Source of the DNA: Orobanche coerulescens | Taxonomy: Eukaryota > Streptophyta > Magnoliopsida > Lamiales > Orobanchaceae | NCBI GenBank assembly: GCA_033398695.1 | Contig: CM065802.1 | Span: 148,600,096 to 148,664,095 of the forward strand | Direction: 5' to 3' | DNA: 64,000 nucleotides | In this document: positions 36,522-47,865 of the stretch, in pieces | How the letters are laid out: every line of letters begins with the position of its first letter | Numbering within the stretch: the stretch's first letter is position 1 | Translations under genes and position numbers: made by a program | Notes under the pieces: model-generated | Told to the model about the DNA's origin: nothing | What the model saw: the letters and a program-made list of their open reading frames with translations, nothing else | The model's database searches: none

Positions 36522-38288
36522 CTAGTGTAGGTTTTTAAAAGCTTCCTTATACATAATATTTCTTGTGTGGTGCTTTAATTCCTTGGCATTGTCTTCGATC
36601 ATGAGGATTTTCAGCCCCCCTGGGCTTGTGACTCTAGATAGTGCAACATAGAGTTGTCCGTGACTAAACACAGGGGATGGCAAATATAGACCAACAAAAT
36701 TAAGTGATTGACCTTGACTTTTGTTGATGGTCATTGCATAACATGGCTTTATGGGGAACTGTCTCCTTTTCATAATGAACGGCCATTGAGATTTGGTTGA
36801 GGTGAGCGTAATTCTTGGTATTAAGACGACATCTCCAATATTTGATCCGGTGATGATTTTAGCTTGAATCACAAATTCCCCTAGATGCGTGATAATGAGG
36901 CGAGTTCTATTGCACAAACCTTGGCTTGGATTCACATTTCATAAGAGCATGACTGGTAGCCCCTTTTTGAGCTTTAGGGCATGAGGCGACATCCCTTGGA
37001 ACTTTAAGGAATTTAAAAACTCGGGTGGGTATAAGTGCTCTTGATCAAGTGTATCAGTTGACGCCTTACATATTTCATCCGAACTTTTGTAGGTGACAAA
37101 CTCACCTTCTAGCTTTTTAAACATATATTCATTGATCTCATCTGCATCATCATTTTTTGGAGTTAATATGGCCCTTTCTCTTAGATAGTCTTCCTTATTT
37201 TGCGTGACAGTAACGTCTGGGAATGTTTCTGTAACAATCTGCTCAATGGGACATTTCCATGTTTTAATGATGAAATTTTCTGGAATTTGAATCCAAGTAG
37301 GTTCATCCTCTCCTTCTTTCATTTTTGTTGGCACTTTTCCGTCCCCAACATCTAAAACCCATCTATTAAACTTTTGTTTTTCAGCATCAATGTCCCCATT
37401 CGCGTCATACTCATTAACCCTCATACTGCGTGAAAGTTTGAAAATGTGGCATTTTTTCCATAATTCAGATCTGTTGATGCAAGCATGAACAACTTATTGT
37501 GTTCTCACTTTTGGGATTACAGTAAAATTTGTCAAGTCTCCTCCAAGTAATACGTCATTCCTCCAAACATGCGATCTCTATTTGTGGTATTTTTGTACCC
37601 CAATATGTCTCTCGAGTCTTATCTAGTGCTTGAAAGCATACCTTTGAGTCATCGGTGCTTCGTCCCATATTATTAAGTGACTTCTTTCATTAGTTACGCA
37701 AATGTGTGTTTTGTTTTATACCACATGTGTTATTTTCCATTAATTCCAAAGGTATAACAAACTGCTATGAGTCATTCTCCCTCCCGGAAGAAGCAATGAA
37801 GCAATTCCTGTTTTAACGTTGTAATTAGAAATATAACGAAAGTAATTATGTGGTTGTTAGATTAGTCGGATTAATTAAGAGTTATATTTAGAATGCCATG
37901 TACCTGATGATGCAACTGCAAGGACAATCATTTTGTCTGATCTTAGTCGGGAAATTATGGCCTTGTATAAGAATGTTTTTCCGGTGCCCCCGGGACCATA
38001 TACAAAAATAAAGTCACCTCTTTTTTCTTGTACAGATGCAATGACCTTCTCATAGATTAAATGTTGATCTGGGTTGAGTGATGCATACAGCTTTTCATGT
38101 TCAATCCTTATTTCTCTCATGTTGTAATTTAACTCTTCTCGAATCAAACAATTGTCCATGTTTGTTAGCAACGTGGGGTCTGTCCGTGGAAGATCATCGA
38201 AATTTGATAATGACTTTCCATTTCTTTGCAAAAGCTCCTGTATTTCTACCAAGCAGTAGTTCTTTATTTGTTCTTCTGTGAGTTGCAA
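36522..38288 (-). pseudogene. Helitron helicase region (Pif1-like), broken
   Basis: SF1B helicase part of the RepHel protein, which unwinds DNA during rolling-circle transposition. Walker A GPGGTGKT lies at 37997-37974, preceded by LNPDQHLIYEKVIASV. Walker B LIIWDEAPMTQ falls in the region 37600-37720. Later blocks are ILTPKNDDADEINEYM, MSPHALKLKKGLPVMLL, YAMTINKSQGQS and LYVALSRVTSPGGLKILM, ending at 36522. Damage: frame changes between 37430 and 37870, so this stretch is not one open frame, and TGA at 36936-36938 where relatives have Arg. A GT donor-like site after VASSG (near 37900) may mark an intron. The protein cannot be made whole. Confidence 0.9.
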
Positions 38289-40980
38289 GTCGGGGTACTT
38301 AAACTATTTTCGCTTCTTATGTAAAATATCTTCGGACAAAGCTTACCAATTTTGTTCCCATAACCGTAGTGGACTGTTAAGCTCACAAAATAGCAAAATT
38401 GTAACAAACAAATCTCGTAGCTGCGCGCCTGATGCCCATACGCTTGCTTCTAATATAGCTTGTGTCCACTCTTTGTCATCACTGATTAATCCATATGCAG
38501 AGCAAGCCTCCTTAAATGTTTCGCATATTCTTCCATTGTGTGTCTTTATTTCTTGAAATGATCTAACCCCTTTAACAACGTTTAACAACATCCTTAGATA
38601 ATACCGCTCACCTGATGCGGGGTTACAATAAATGATGCGCCCAATGCATTCTCTTTGTTTCCGAGGCTGCCAAACTTTCTCTTTCTCATGCCACACATAT
38701 TTTGTTGGAATTTTAGCATAAGTGAGTTCCCTCGCATTTGCATCGCTTTTGTTTAGCTCAAACCACTCCGTAAACATCGTTTGTTTGATACTTTCCCTTT
38801 GTAGCAGTGCTGGTAAACTTTGTGAATCATGTAGTGTGATCGTGTTCTGATCTGGCAAGTGAAATGTGAGTTTCATGACTGATGGGTAGCAGTAGTGGAT
38901 GTCAAAACGCAAGATACGCCATACTGCTTCACACGGAGCTAAAAACCGACAATTCAAGTAATTTTTTATTTCATCAACCTGAACAATCTTTTCTTTTTCT
39001 GATTCTATCCCTGAAGTGACATTTTCTTGTATTATGATAGTTGCTCGGTTTGGGCCTTTGTTTAAGTATTTAAATAAGTACTTAATTGCCCTTGATCTAT
39101 TGCACCACTCAACATTAATGTGTGCCTGGTATCTGAGCAAAAGATAGCGATTGTATGGTACGACAAATGAGTTGTCAAATGTGAACTTTCCTTTTCTGGT
39201 AGAAACTTTATTGTTCCTTCGGCGGTAAACAGGGTACCCATCTTCATCAATCGTTGTTTCTGCATAAAATAACTTTGGGAAATGCTTGGCCCATTTTCCA
39301 TCAACGGTGCAAGCAGCATTTTTTGCCTTTTCACCGCACGGTCCATGGAGCATGTATTCTGTAACAGCTTTATATCCTTCTGGATCGTTGATTGGAGAGG
39401 GAATTTCAGCCGAGATTATATCATCTATATCCCTTGGGGTTTTGCATTTGTATATATCTTCAAGCCATACCAATATATGAGCGTGTGGGAGGCCACGTTT
39501 TGGAACTCGATCACGTAAACAACTGGAAAAAAATACGCAAACCAAGCTTGTATTAATATAAATCAGGAAAAAATAGATAATATTGATGGATAAGGTTTTT
39601 GTATCACCTGCTTGACATACTCCAAAAATCTGTTTTTTCATAATATCATCAAGCAGCTCATTTAACTTCATCTTGAAAACTCGGGTGCTAACTTCAGGTC
39701 GATCATGCGGTTTCTGCCAGGGAATATAAGATAACATTTCCGCAATTTCTGGACATTTTGGATTAGAAGTGAAAGTGATGAAGAGATCCGGATTGCCAAA
39801 TTGCCGACATAGAGCCATCGCATCCTAGTAGTTTTGTTGCATATATCTTGGGCTTCCTGTGAAGCTCGAGGGCAAAACTATTCTTTGGCCAATCGCTTCA
39901 GCTTTTGTATCTCCTCTTGTAACAGCGTCATATAGATTATGATAGAGGTCGACACACAAGTCATCTTGATTGTTCCTCGTCCATCTAAGTCTTTGCTCTT
40001 CAATAGCTGTGTAAGCATCCACCAGGAATTGCTGAAATAGGCGTCCACCTCGCAGTAAAGTAGTTCCTTCATTATCTCTATATTGAATTACATAACAATA
40101 GTACTCTCTCATTGTTAAGAAACCATGTTTCCTTTTTCTTTTGCCTGAATTGTTATGGTAAGGTATCTCTTCATGGAAGCCATCCTCTCCGTATGGAAAT
40201 AACAAAGGATACTGTAGTGCCATGTACGATGGATGCAATTCTGATATTCTTTCCGGGCCAAAGTTCTTGTTGTTTACAATAATATCTCTTGTTGCATTAG
40301 CATCACCAAAATCATTTGTTACTAAAACTGCCACTTCAGAAACACTTGGTGTGTTATATTGCCTTGGGTTTGTTCTTTGTCCAAGGAGGCGAAGTTGAAA
40401 GTCATATGAGTTATTTTGGTCACACCAATCTCTAGCCATTCGGAATGATTTGGCATGTAATCGAATTGATCTAACATATGAATGAGGCTTCTGATTATTG
40501 TTTCATCGGTCCCTTCTTTGGTCTGATTATCAATGAAAGCTGACATACGATTGCTGACTTCATTTTGTGTGTCAAAGAAGTAAAGTTGAGCGAACTTGGG
40601 ATGAGCCCCTTCTGCAGGAAGGAGAGACCCCATTTTGTGATATTTTTGACTATTTATTCTAAATGTATATGGCCCTTTTAGTTGATTTATTGAGTGACTA
40701 TTTTTCCTCCAAAAGATGTGAAGCAGAACATGCCATTATATACCCTGATTTGTTCTCTAAACTTTGCTGTGCCAGGATCATTAGAGTTTAACATCGTGCT
40801 TAATGGTGCAGGGGCTTCTTTGAATTTCGGTAAACGCACTTTACCATCTTGGCAGCACATAGAGAACGTAGGATTTGCGGTCTTGTTTGCTTTTTTACTT
40901 CTCTCTTCACGCCACATGTACGCATGACAGTTAGGACACTTGCTTGCTGGCGGGCCAAGGTTATGGTAAGAAACTTGCAA
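38289..40980 (-). pseudogene. Helitron Rep (HUH) nuclease region, broken
   Basis: N-terminal half of RepHel, which nicks and joins DNA. Blocks in order: a zinc-finger-like CPNCHAYMWREERSKK and SMCCQDGKVRLP (40920-40820), HPKFAQLYFFDTQNEVSNRM (near 40595), Helitron_like_N stretch ELHPSYMALQYPLLFPYGEDGF, then DLFITFTSNPKCPEI, the HUH motif LPHAHILVWL (His codons 39485-39483 and 39479-39477) and the two catalytic tyrosines in KYLFKYLNKG (about 39080 and 39068). An intron of 85 bp (39607-39523, GT...AG) fits the family sequence. Lesions: TAG at 39825-39827, a one-base shift near 39497, TAA at 38343-38345, TAG near 38306 and a frame change near 40430. Confidence 0.9.
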
Positions 40981-41099
40981 ACCTTATAAATTAAATGTAT
41001 TACTGTTAGTGTGTGCCAGAGTTAAGCTTGGTTCTTAAAGTTCCAGTGAATTAAAATTAATAATTCATGCTAAATTGATAAATGAATTTTAGTAAGACA

Positions 41100-42060
41100 T
41101 ATACTTGCCTGTCGAGGTAACTGCTGCTCTTTTTGGGACCTTTCTAAACGACCGAGTACCACTTGTTCCTGATAATCCAAATGAATAATACTTTATTTTA
41201 GGAATTGCGTCTGCTGTTTAGAAAATATAAGCTAGGTGCAGGATGGGTTTTAACTGAACCAACACCTTTTCTGTTATATTACCCCTTTTCGTCAAACAAC
41301 TAATGTTCGTTGTTAATAAAATATAAGTTGGCTGCAGTAATGGGTTTAACTCCGTTGCCATTATCTGTTCTTCAGCAGGCTTTACAAATTAGTCTTATTA
41401 TGATAGTCATGGATCTTTAAAACTAACTATGTTAACATGGTGCCTGTTATCCGCTCATGCTTCAATAACGAATGTATACGAAGCAGGATTTAACAAAATC
41501 CGAGGCCATTTTTTATAATGATAAGGCACTAATTTAGTGACCGCTTTAAATTGGCAATATTGGAGCATAGGGGGGAATGTAACATAAAAAGTAAATTAAG
41601 CTGTAAAATTACATCTTCACCTCTATGGATTTAAATTTTAAGTTGTTAACATCCTAAATTCTCATTAACGAAAACTTAATGTGTACATTAGGAGAAGAAA
41701 TCACCTGCTTGTGTCTCTTGTTGATTTGTTTTCTGGTCAGGGAATGTATTTCCTCTTGATTTATGTGTTGGGCCTCTCCTTGACTCTCTCACGTCTAATG
41801 ATTCGCCTGGAATATTTCGCTAATTTATAAGCATAACTATAATGTTTTCGGCTTCAAATATTTCTTAGAAATTTGGAAGATTAAATGAAAGGTTGAATGT
41901 CTTTTTGTACCTGCTTGTTGTGTATTCGCCTGAGTTAATTTGAGACCACAATAAGCCTGCACTTTCCCGACTGGCCTTATATTTGTATGTGAATGTATGA
42001 TTATCGTATTGTGTAGCATGTTGGAGAGGGATGGGATTTTGCTGACACCGTTCCATGGAT
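41100..42060 (-). pseudogene. Possible 5' exons of the Helitron gene
   Basis: Three short open blocks with AG/GT edges on the minus strand: about 42056-41911 (starting ATGGAACGGTGTCAGC, MERCQQNPIPLQHATQ), about 41812-41706 (GESLDVRESRRGPTHK), and about 41168-41110 (GTSGTRSFRKVPKRAA). All are basic and polar. Plant Helitron genes often have small variable 5' exons, and these lie upstream of the zinc-finger block on the same strand. No known domain is visible, so the call rests on position and splice-like edges only. Confidence 0.35.
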
Positions 42061-42140
42061 CTGCAGCATAAAAAACCCGTTTATAGTAGTTATATACTGA
42101 AACTGTCTGTGCAAGTTTGGTTTTTATTATATTTAGTACA

Positions 42141-44509
42141 TGTAACACCCCAAACTAGGCGGATATTACAGTGCCGTGGACCCCCGACTGGGACCCACCA
42201 GGTGAATGAAAATTGATGAATTAAATAATATAATTGTAGTACCGAACCACATTATATTACAAAATACTCCGATGAGGAGCTTAAGTACAATACACCAGGA
42301 CAATACAGAATACTAGTATATTTTATATGAAGATAAAATACACCACCCTGAATAAATAAACGTCTCAAACGGAATTTGCAGCGGAAAATACAAATGACGG
42401 AAACGACTGAAATGACTGAAATAACCGGAAAGACTGGGGCCCCCTACTAGTATCAGTGGGACTCCTCGCCGTCAGCATGCTCTTCCCGTGCCTTTGCCTT
42501 GCCGTGACCTGAAAACAAAATCCCCCAACGGGGTCAGTTACATAGAACAACAATCCTCAAGGGTTGAAAATACACAATCATGATTTAACTGAAGTTATGA
42601 AATATCCTTAATTATGAATTACGCTGAAGAGGAGCATCATAGTATGCCCGTAGTGTTCTGTGCAAGTGTACAAGACGAATGACCGGACACACCCGTCCTT
42701 GTACCTAATTAGTCTCACGGAGTTAATCTTTACCGTGTGCACGGTCCAATGTATCGGTGAACCCAGTACATGACCATTGCGTGCTCGACTAAAAATTCTA
42801 CACATCCGCACCCGGCCACGCAATATGAACCCAGAAGGTCATATGAACGAGAATGACCACAATGAATATCAATGAATAATAATTCGACAAGTTCAAGAAT
42901 GACTCACCGAAATGGAAATAACAGTGAAGTGATTGATAACTCAATGAAATGATTGGAACCGCTGCTCGTGAATGAAGTGATCATTCGGCAATTACAAATC
43001 TCAATATGGTTAATACAATGATGAATGAATTATGATTATGAATGAACAACAACAAAAGGAATGAATATCCTTTTAACCGAGTAAGAATTAACTTATTCAA
43101 CAACGATGAAGAATATCCGTCCACGAACAACGTCCTAAATGAAATGTCGGTCGCTCGAACAACCTTGAATAACACAATTACCAATAATTCGATCATTACA
43201 TGAATCAAATACGATCATAAGCGACTCAAACGTCGATACAACAATACCCAAACTCAAATATATCGAAACCAACTCCAAGATGAGTATTTCAAACCATCAA
43301 AACACTTTCAATGATATCAATAATCCCATAGGAATCCACAATTCAATATTACAACAACGTCAATCGGAAATCCCCAAATTAACCGAAGTCAACCCCAAGG
43401 GTTCTTGATATAAATCCCCGAAATAGCCATTAAAATACATTTATCCAAGGTAGATAATCCATATCTAATATATTCGAACAACAATCCAAGCTTACACGAA
43501 GAAATCGGAAGGAAAAACCCAAAAATCCGAAATTCTAGATCCAAGAGATTAATACCTTTGATTTGATGCGATGAAGATGATGAAATGATGATTAATCCAA
43601 ATGATGAGCTTGAAGATGATGATAGATGAATACACCTCGAAGAAAACTCTCCAAATCGCCCGAAATCGCCCAAAACCGAAGAGAAAATGAGAAGGAATGA
43701 TAAATGACGAAATCTGGGCTACACTGTCCAATTTATAGTCACTCCAGGTTAGCGTGCGCTAGCCCTTGTTCGTAGCATACGTTAACGGGTATTTTGGGTA
43801 GTCCAGTACCCACTGACCGAAAACGGTAGCGCGCGCTACGTACCTTCTGTAGCGTGTGCTACGGCTGTACACTTAGCGTGCGCTAACCCCAAAATGTTAG
43901 CGTGCGCTAACGAATTATCTGATGCCCAGTACTGGAGTCCAGAACCTTCTGTCGTGCACTACAGCCAACAATTAGCGTGCGCTACTACACCAATTGCGTA
44001 CGCTAAAAACCACTCATAGCGTGCGCTATGAATTAATCCAATGCAGTCCAGTAGCCACTGGACTCAACCTGATCCGTCCTTAGCGCGCGCTACACCAAAT
44101 ATTAGCGTGCGCTACAACAACCCACTAGCGTGCGCTACTTACCATTCGTAGCGTGCGCTACTTATAACTCACCTGCAGTCCAGTACCTTCTGGACTGCAG
44201 CCAGGGTAACATTAGCGTGCGCTAATGCTGAGTGGTAGCGTGCGCTACCTGTACTCAATTAGCGCGCGCTAAAAAGAGTATGTAGCGTGCGCTACTCCTC
44301 ACGCACAGCCCACAATGAAAATGACAATGATGATAAACACGACACGAAACTCCAATTAGATTAGTGATGAATGACGATTGATACACAATACAATTACTCT
44401 GAACGATGAATACCATGATTGAATATGAGTGACAAATGATCATTAATGAGTGAAATTACTGAATGATAAATACTGAATGATAATTACTGAATTACAACCG
44501 GGTATTACA
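42141..44509 (-). repeat. 3' LTR of gypsy copy C (2369 bp)
   Basis: TGTAACACCCC ... GTATTACA edges. No partner LTR in the window. Contains TATA at 43731-43740 and the best-organised dyad array of the window upstream of it. Confidence 0.92.
43731..44296 (-). promoter_or_regulatory. U3 dyad array with higher-order repeat, gypsy copy C
   Basis: About 17 good TAGCGYRCGCTA-type dyads plus one degenerate copy near 43946, at 22-24 bp spacing. They fall in sets of four: 43825/43847/43872/43894; 43946/43969/43992/44014; 44076/44100/44124/44147; 44210/44233/44256/44280; and a half set 43747/43771. Between sets lie CCAGTA...CTGG dyads at about 43795, 43926, 44043 and 44176. The composite unit is therefore about 117-133 bp. 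TATA (actataaat on the minus strand) is at 43731-43740. Confidence 0.85.
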
Positions 44510-44521
44510 TACACCCCCCTT
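44510..44521 (-). other. Polypurine tract of gypsy copy C
   Basis: On the minus strand aaggggggtgta abuts TGTAATACCCGG, the LTR start. Confidence 0.85.
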
Positions 44522-44539
44522 AAGAGAGTTTCGTCCCCG

Positions 44540-47500
44540 AAACTAAGGGTCAAACAACTCGGGATAACTCTCCCGCATACCATCCTCGGTTTCCCAAGTA
44601 GCCTCTTCTACTCCGTGTCTAGACCACTGAATTTTAACCAAAGGAATCGTCTTATTCCTCAACTGTTTGATTCGCCGCTCTAAAGCTCGTATAGGACGCT
44701 CCTCATATGATTGATCATCGGCGATCTCGATTTCGTCGAACTGAAGTATGTGACTCGGGTCAGCAACATACTTCCGCAACTGAGAGACGTGAAACACATT
44801 ATGAATTTGGCTCAACTCCGGAGGTAAAGCCAATCGATAAGCTAACTCGCCTACTCGATCCAAAAACGGTCCAATGAATCTCGGACTCAACTTTCCCCTC
44901 TTCCCAAAACGGAAGATACCACGACTCGGGGATACCTTGACCAACACGTGGTCACCTGCCTCAAACTCTAATGGTCGACGACAGTTATCTGCATATGATT
45001 TCTGTCAACTCTGAGCGGTCAACAAACGACTCTTGATCAAATCTACCTTCTCACGGGTGGCTATAAGCATATCGGGCTCGGTGCCGATTGATTCTGATAG
45101 GTCATCCCAACACAAAGGAGATCGACAACGATGACCGTATAAGGCCTCGTAAGGTGCCATCTTAATCGAAGCATGCCAACTATTATTATGCGTGAACTCG
45201 ATCAATGGTAGTTGGGCTTCCCAATCGTCTTTCCAATCGAGGACGCATGCCCTCAACATGTCTTCTAATGTCTGAATAGTCCTCTCTGATTGTCCGGCGG
45301 ACTGAGGATGAAAAGTGGTACTGAGATTAAGTTGGGTTCCCATAACACGATGAACTGATTTCCAAAAATGCGACACAAACCGTCCGTCACGATCGGAAAC
45401 GATACTTTTAGGAGTACCATGCAATCTCACTATCTCTTTGATGAACAGCTGGGCAAGTCTCTCGGGACCCCACGTATCCTTAATGTCAAGGAAATGAGCT
45501 GATTTAGTTAAGCGGTCCACAATCACCCAGATCGTATTCATGCCACGACGACTCGTCGGCAAACTCGTGATGAAATCCATAGAAATGTCTTCCCACTTCC
45601 ACTCTGGAATAGGGATAGGTTTCAACATACCCGCTGGTCGCTGATGTTCGATCTTGACTTGTTGACAGGTTAAGCATCTCGAAACAAATTCTGCGACTTC
45701 TCGCTTCATATTACTCCACCAGTAATTTTGTTTCAAGTCCTTGTACATATTGTTAGACCCTGGATGAACAGAATAAGGGTTAGCATGAGCTTCTTTCAAA
45801 ATTGAGTTTTTCAACTCGTCATTCGCCGGTACGCACAACCGATTCTTAAATCTCAAAAGTCCATCCTCGTGGAACACGAATCCAGGGGATTTCCCCTGAG
45901 CCACATCCTCGCGGATGCGCAACAATGATGGGTCCGAACCCTGATTCTCTCTGATTGCCTCCTCAAGTGACGATGAGATCTCCAACATACAAAGTTGTCC
46001 CTGAACTCGCTGAAGCCAGACCTCGATCTCGGGTCTAAGGAATTCCTGCTGAAGCTCCTTCTGAACTATTAAATGGGCAAGCATCTGCTCCTGAATGGAC
46101 TTACGACTCAAGGCATCGGCGACAACGTTCACCTTGCCCGGGTGGTAAAGGATCTCGATATCATAATCTTTGATTAGTTCCAACCACCGCCTCTATCGCA
46201 TATTTAACTCCTTCTGAGTAAATATATACTTCAAACTCTTGTGATCGGTGAAAATCTGACAGGTGACGCCATAAAGGTAATGACGCCAGATTTTCAAAGC
46301 GAACACCACAGCTGCTAGCTCCAGGTCGTGGGTTGGATAATTAACCTCGTAAGGTCTCAATTGCCGTGAAGCATAGGCAATAACCTTTCCATTCTGCACG
46401 AGCACACATCCGAGACCCTGTCCGGACGCATCACTATAAACCACGAATCCTTCCGTCCCCTGCGGCAAGGAAAGTACAGGTGCTGACATTAACCGGCTCT
46501 TGAGTTCCTCAAATCTCCGTTGACACGCGTCGGACCACGTGTATTTCTTATCCTTTCGCAAAAGGTTCGTCAAGGGTTGAGCGATTCTAGAAAATGCCTC
46601 CACAAATCGCCGATAATAACCCGCTAATCCGAGGAAACTTTGGATTTCCTTAACATTCTTCGGAGGTAGCCAATCTCTAATAGCCTCCGTCTTCTGAGGA
46701 TCGACCCGAACTCCGTCTGAAGAAATTACGTGTCCGAGAAACGTCACTTCGGACATCCAGAACTCACATTTGGAAAACTTCCCATAAAGTTGTTCTCGTC
46801 TCAACACGTCGAGCACTTGATGAAGGTGAAACTCGTGTTCCTCCCGATCACGAGAATAAATCAAAATGTCATCGATGAAGACAACAACAAACTGATCCAA
46901 AAAGTCGATGAAAACCCAATTCATTAACTGCATGAATACCGCAGGTGCATTAGTCAATCCAAACGGCATTACCACAAACTCATAATGACCATAGCGTGTT
47001 CGAAACGCCGTCCTCGCGATATCCGACTCTCGAATCCACAACTGATGATATCCAGATCTTAAGTCGATCTTGGAAAATACTGAAGCTCCCTGAAGTTGAT
47101 CTAAGAGATCATCAATACGGGGTAAGGGATACTTATTCTTGATTGTCACCCTATTCAACTCCCGATAATCAATACACAAGCGAAAAGAACCATCCTTCTT
47201 CTTGACAAATAACACTGGTGCTCCCCACGGGGACGCACTCGGTCGAATATAACCCTTCTCGAACAACTCCTCAAGTTGGTTCTTTAATTCCTGCATTTCG
47301 GTCGGGGCCATTCGGTACGGTGCCTTCGATATCGGGGACGTACCAGGCTCCAACTCAATCGTGAATTCCACATCCCTCTGTGGAGGCAAACCAGGTAACT
47401 CGTCTGGAAAAACATCGGCATATTCCATCACTACCGGAATGTCTGTCAACATTACTGATGATTTCTCGGTTTTGGTCATATAACACCAATAACCAACACA

Positions 47501-47865
47501 CCCCTGATTGAGTAATCTCACTGCTTTCATCAAATTAATGACCTTACCAGAACAGCCGGGATTACCTCCCTGAAACACACATTCAACCCCATCGTCTGAA
47601 ATGATAGTGATCATACGCTTACGGACACTAATGATGGCATCATGACGATCTATCCAATCAATACCCAAGATGACGTCGTCTCTGGCCAAATCTACTACGA
47701 TCAAGTCCGCTGGCCATGCACGACCATGAAGCTGAATCGGACAATTCTGAATCTCACGATTACCGATAATTCTTCTACCATCGGGAAGGCCAATGACATA
47801 AGGCTCACAATTAGTAGCACTACCCAGACGTAGTCTACTCAAACATGACTCGGAAATGAATGAAT
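44540..47865 (-). pseudogene. pol: Pol polyprotein of gypsy copy C (N terminus removed by copia insertion)
   Basis: One reading frame from the protease (just after the active site, next to the copia LTR) through RT ([13 protein letters not shown] intact near 46870), RNase H ([11 protein letters not shown]), integrase (H133, H140, C170, C173 and D203, D264, E300 in the 392-residue segment), to the chromodomain-like VKIQWSRHGVEEATWETE. Damage: TAG at 46193-46195 in the same codon as in copy B, TGA at 45005-45007 where copies A and B have Arg, and a two-codon in-frame loss in IGPF--LDRVG. The insertion separates it from gag. Confidence 0.95.

Larger units (their letters stand above)
33413..42140 (-). 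mobile_element. Helitron with Rep and helicase, decayed; 5' part cut by gypsy copy C
   Basis: Minus-strand rolling-circle transposon. The 3' end is well defined: an 8-bp stem hairpin (33425-33443), 8 nt, then CTAG (33413-33416) next to T, the classic Helitron end inserted between A and T. The Rep (HUH, two-Tyr) and Pif1-like helicase coding regions lie at 36522-40980 in the right order and strand. The 5' TC end was not seen; gypsy copy C begins at 42141 and the rest is probably outside the window. Between terminator and helicase are two copies of a 3'-end-like segment (33427-34040 and 35596-36205), so the end is composite. Confidence 0.85.
42141..47865 (-). mobile_element. Ty3/gypsy chromovirus (Tekay/Del-like), copy C, right part outside window
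   Basis: Minus-strand element with its 3' LTR (42141-44509), purine tract and pol. It is cut at 47865 inside the protease sequence by the copia element. Gag, primer site and 5' LTR must lie beyond the copia element, outside the window. It is itself inserted at 42140/42141 in Helitron sequence; the left flank gtaca would be the target duplication to look for. Confidence 0.93.

Noticed and set aside
43731..44296. Regularly spaced short palindromic repeats that superficially resemble a CRISPR array
   Set aside because: Repeat is only 12 bp, copies vary, spacing is about 23 bp including the repeat, the block lies in an LTR promoter of a plant retrotransposon, and no cas gene is present.
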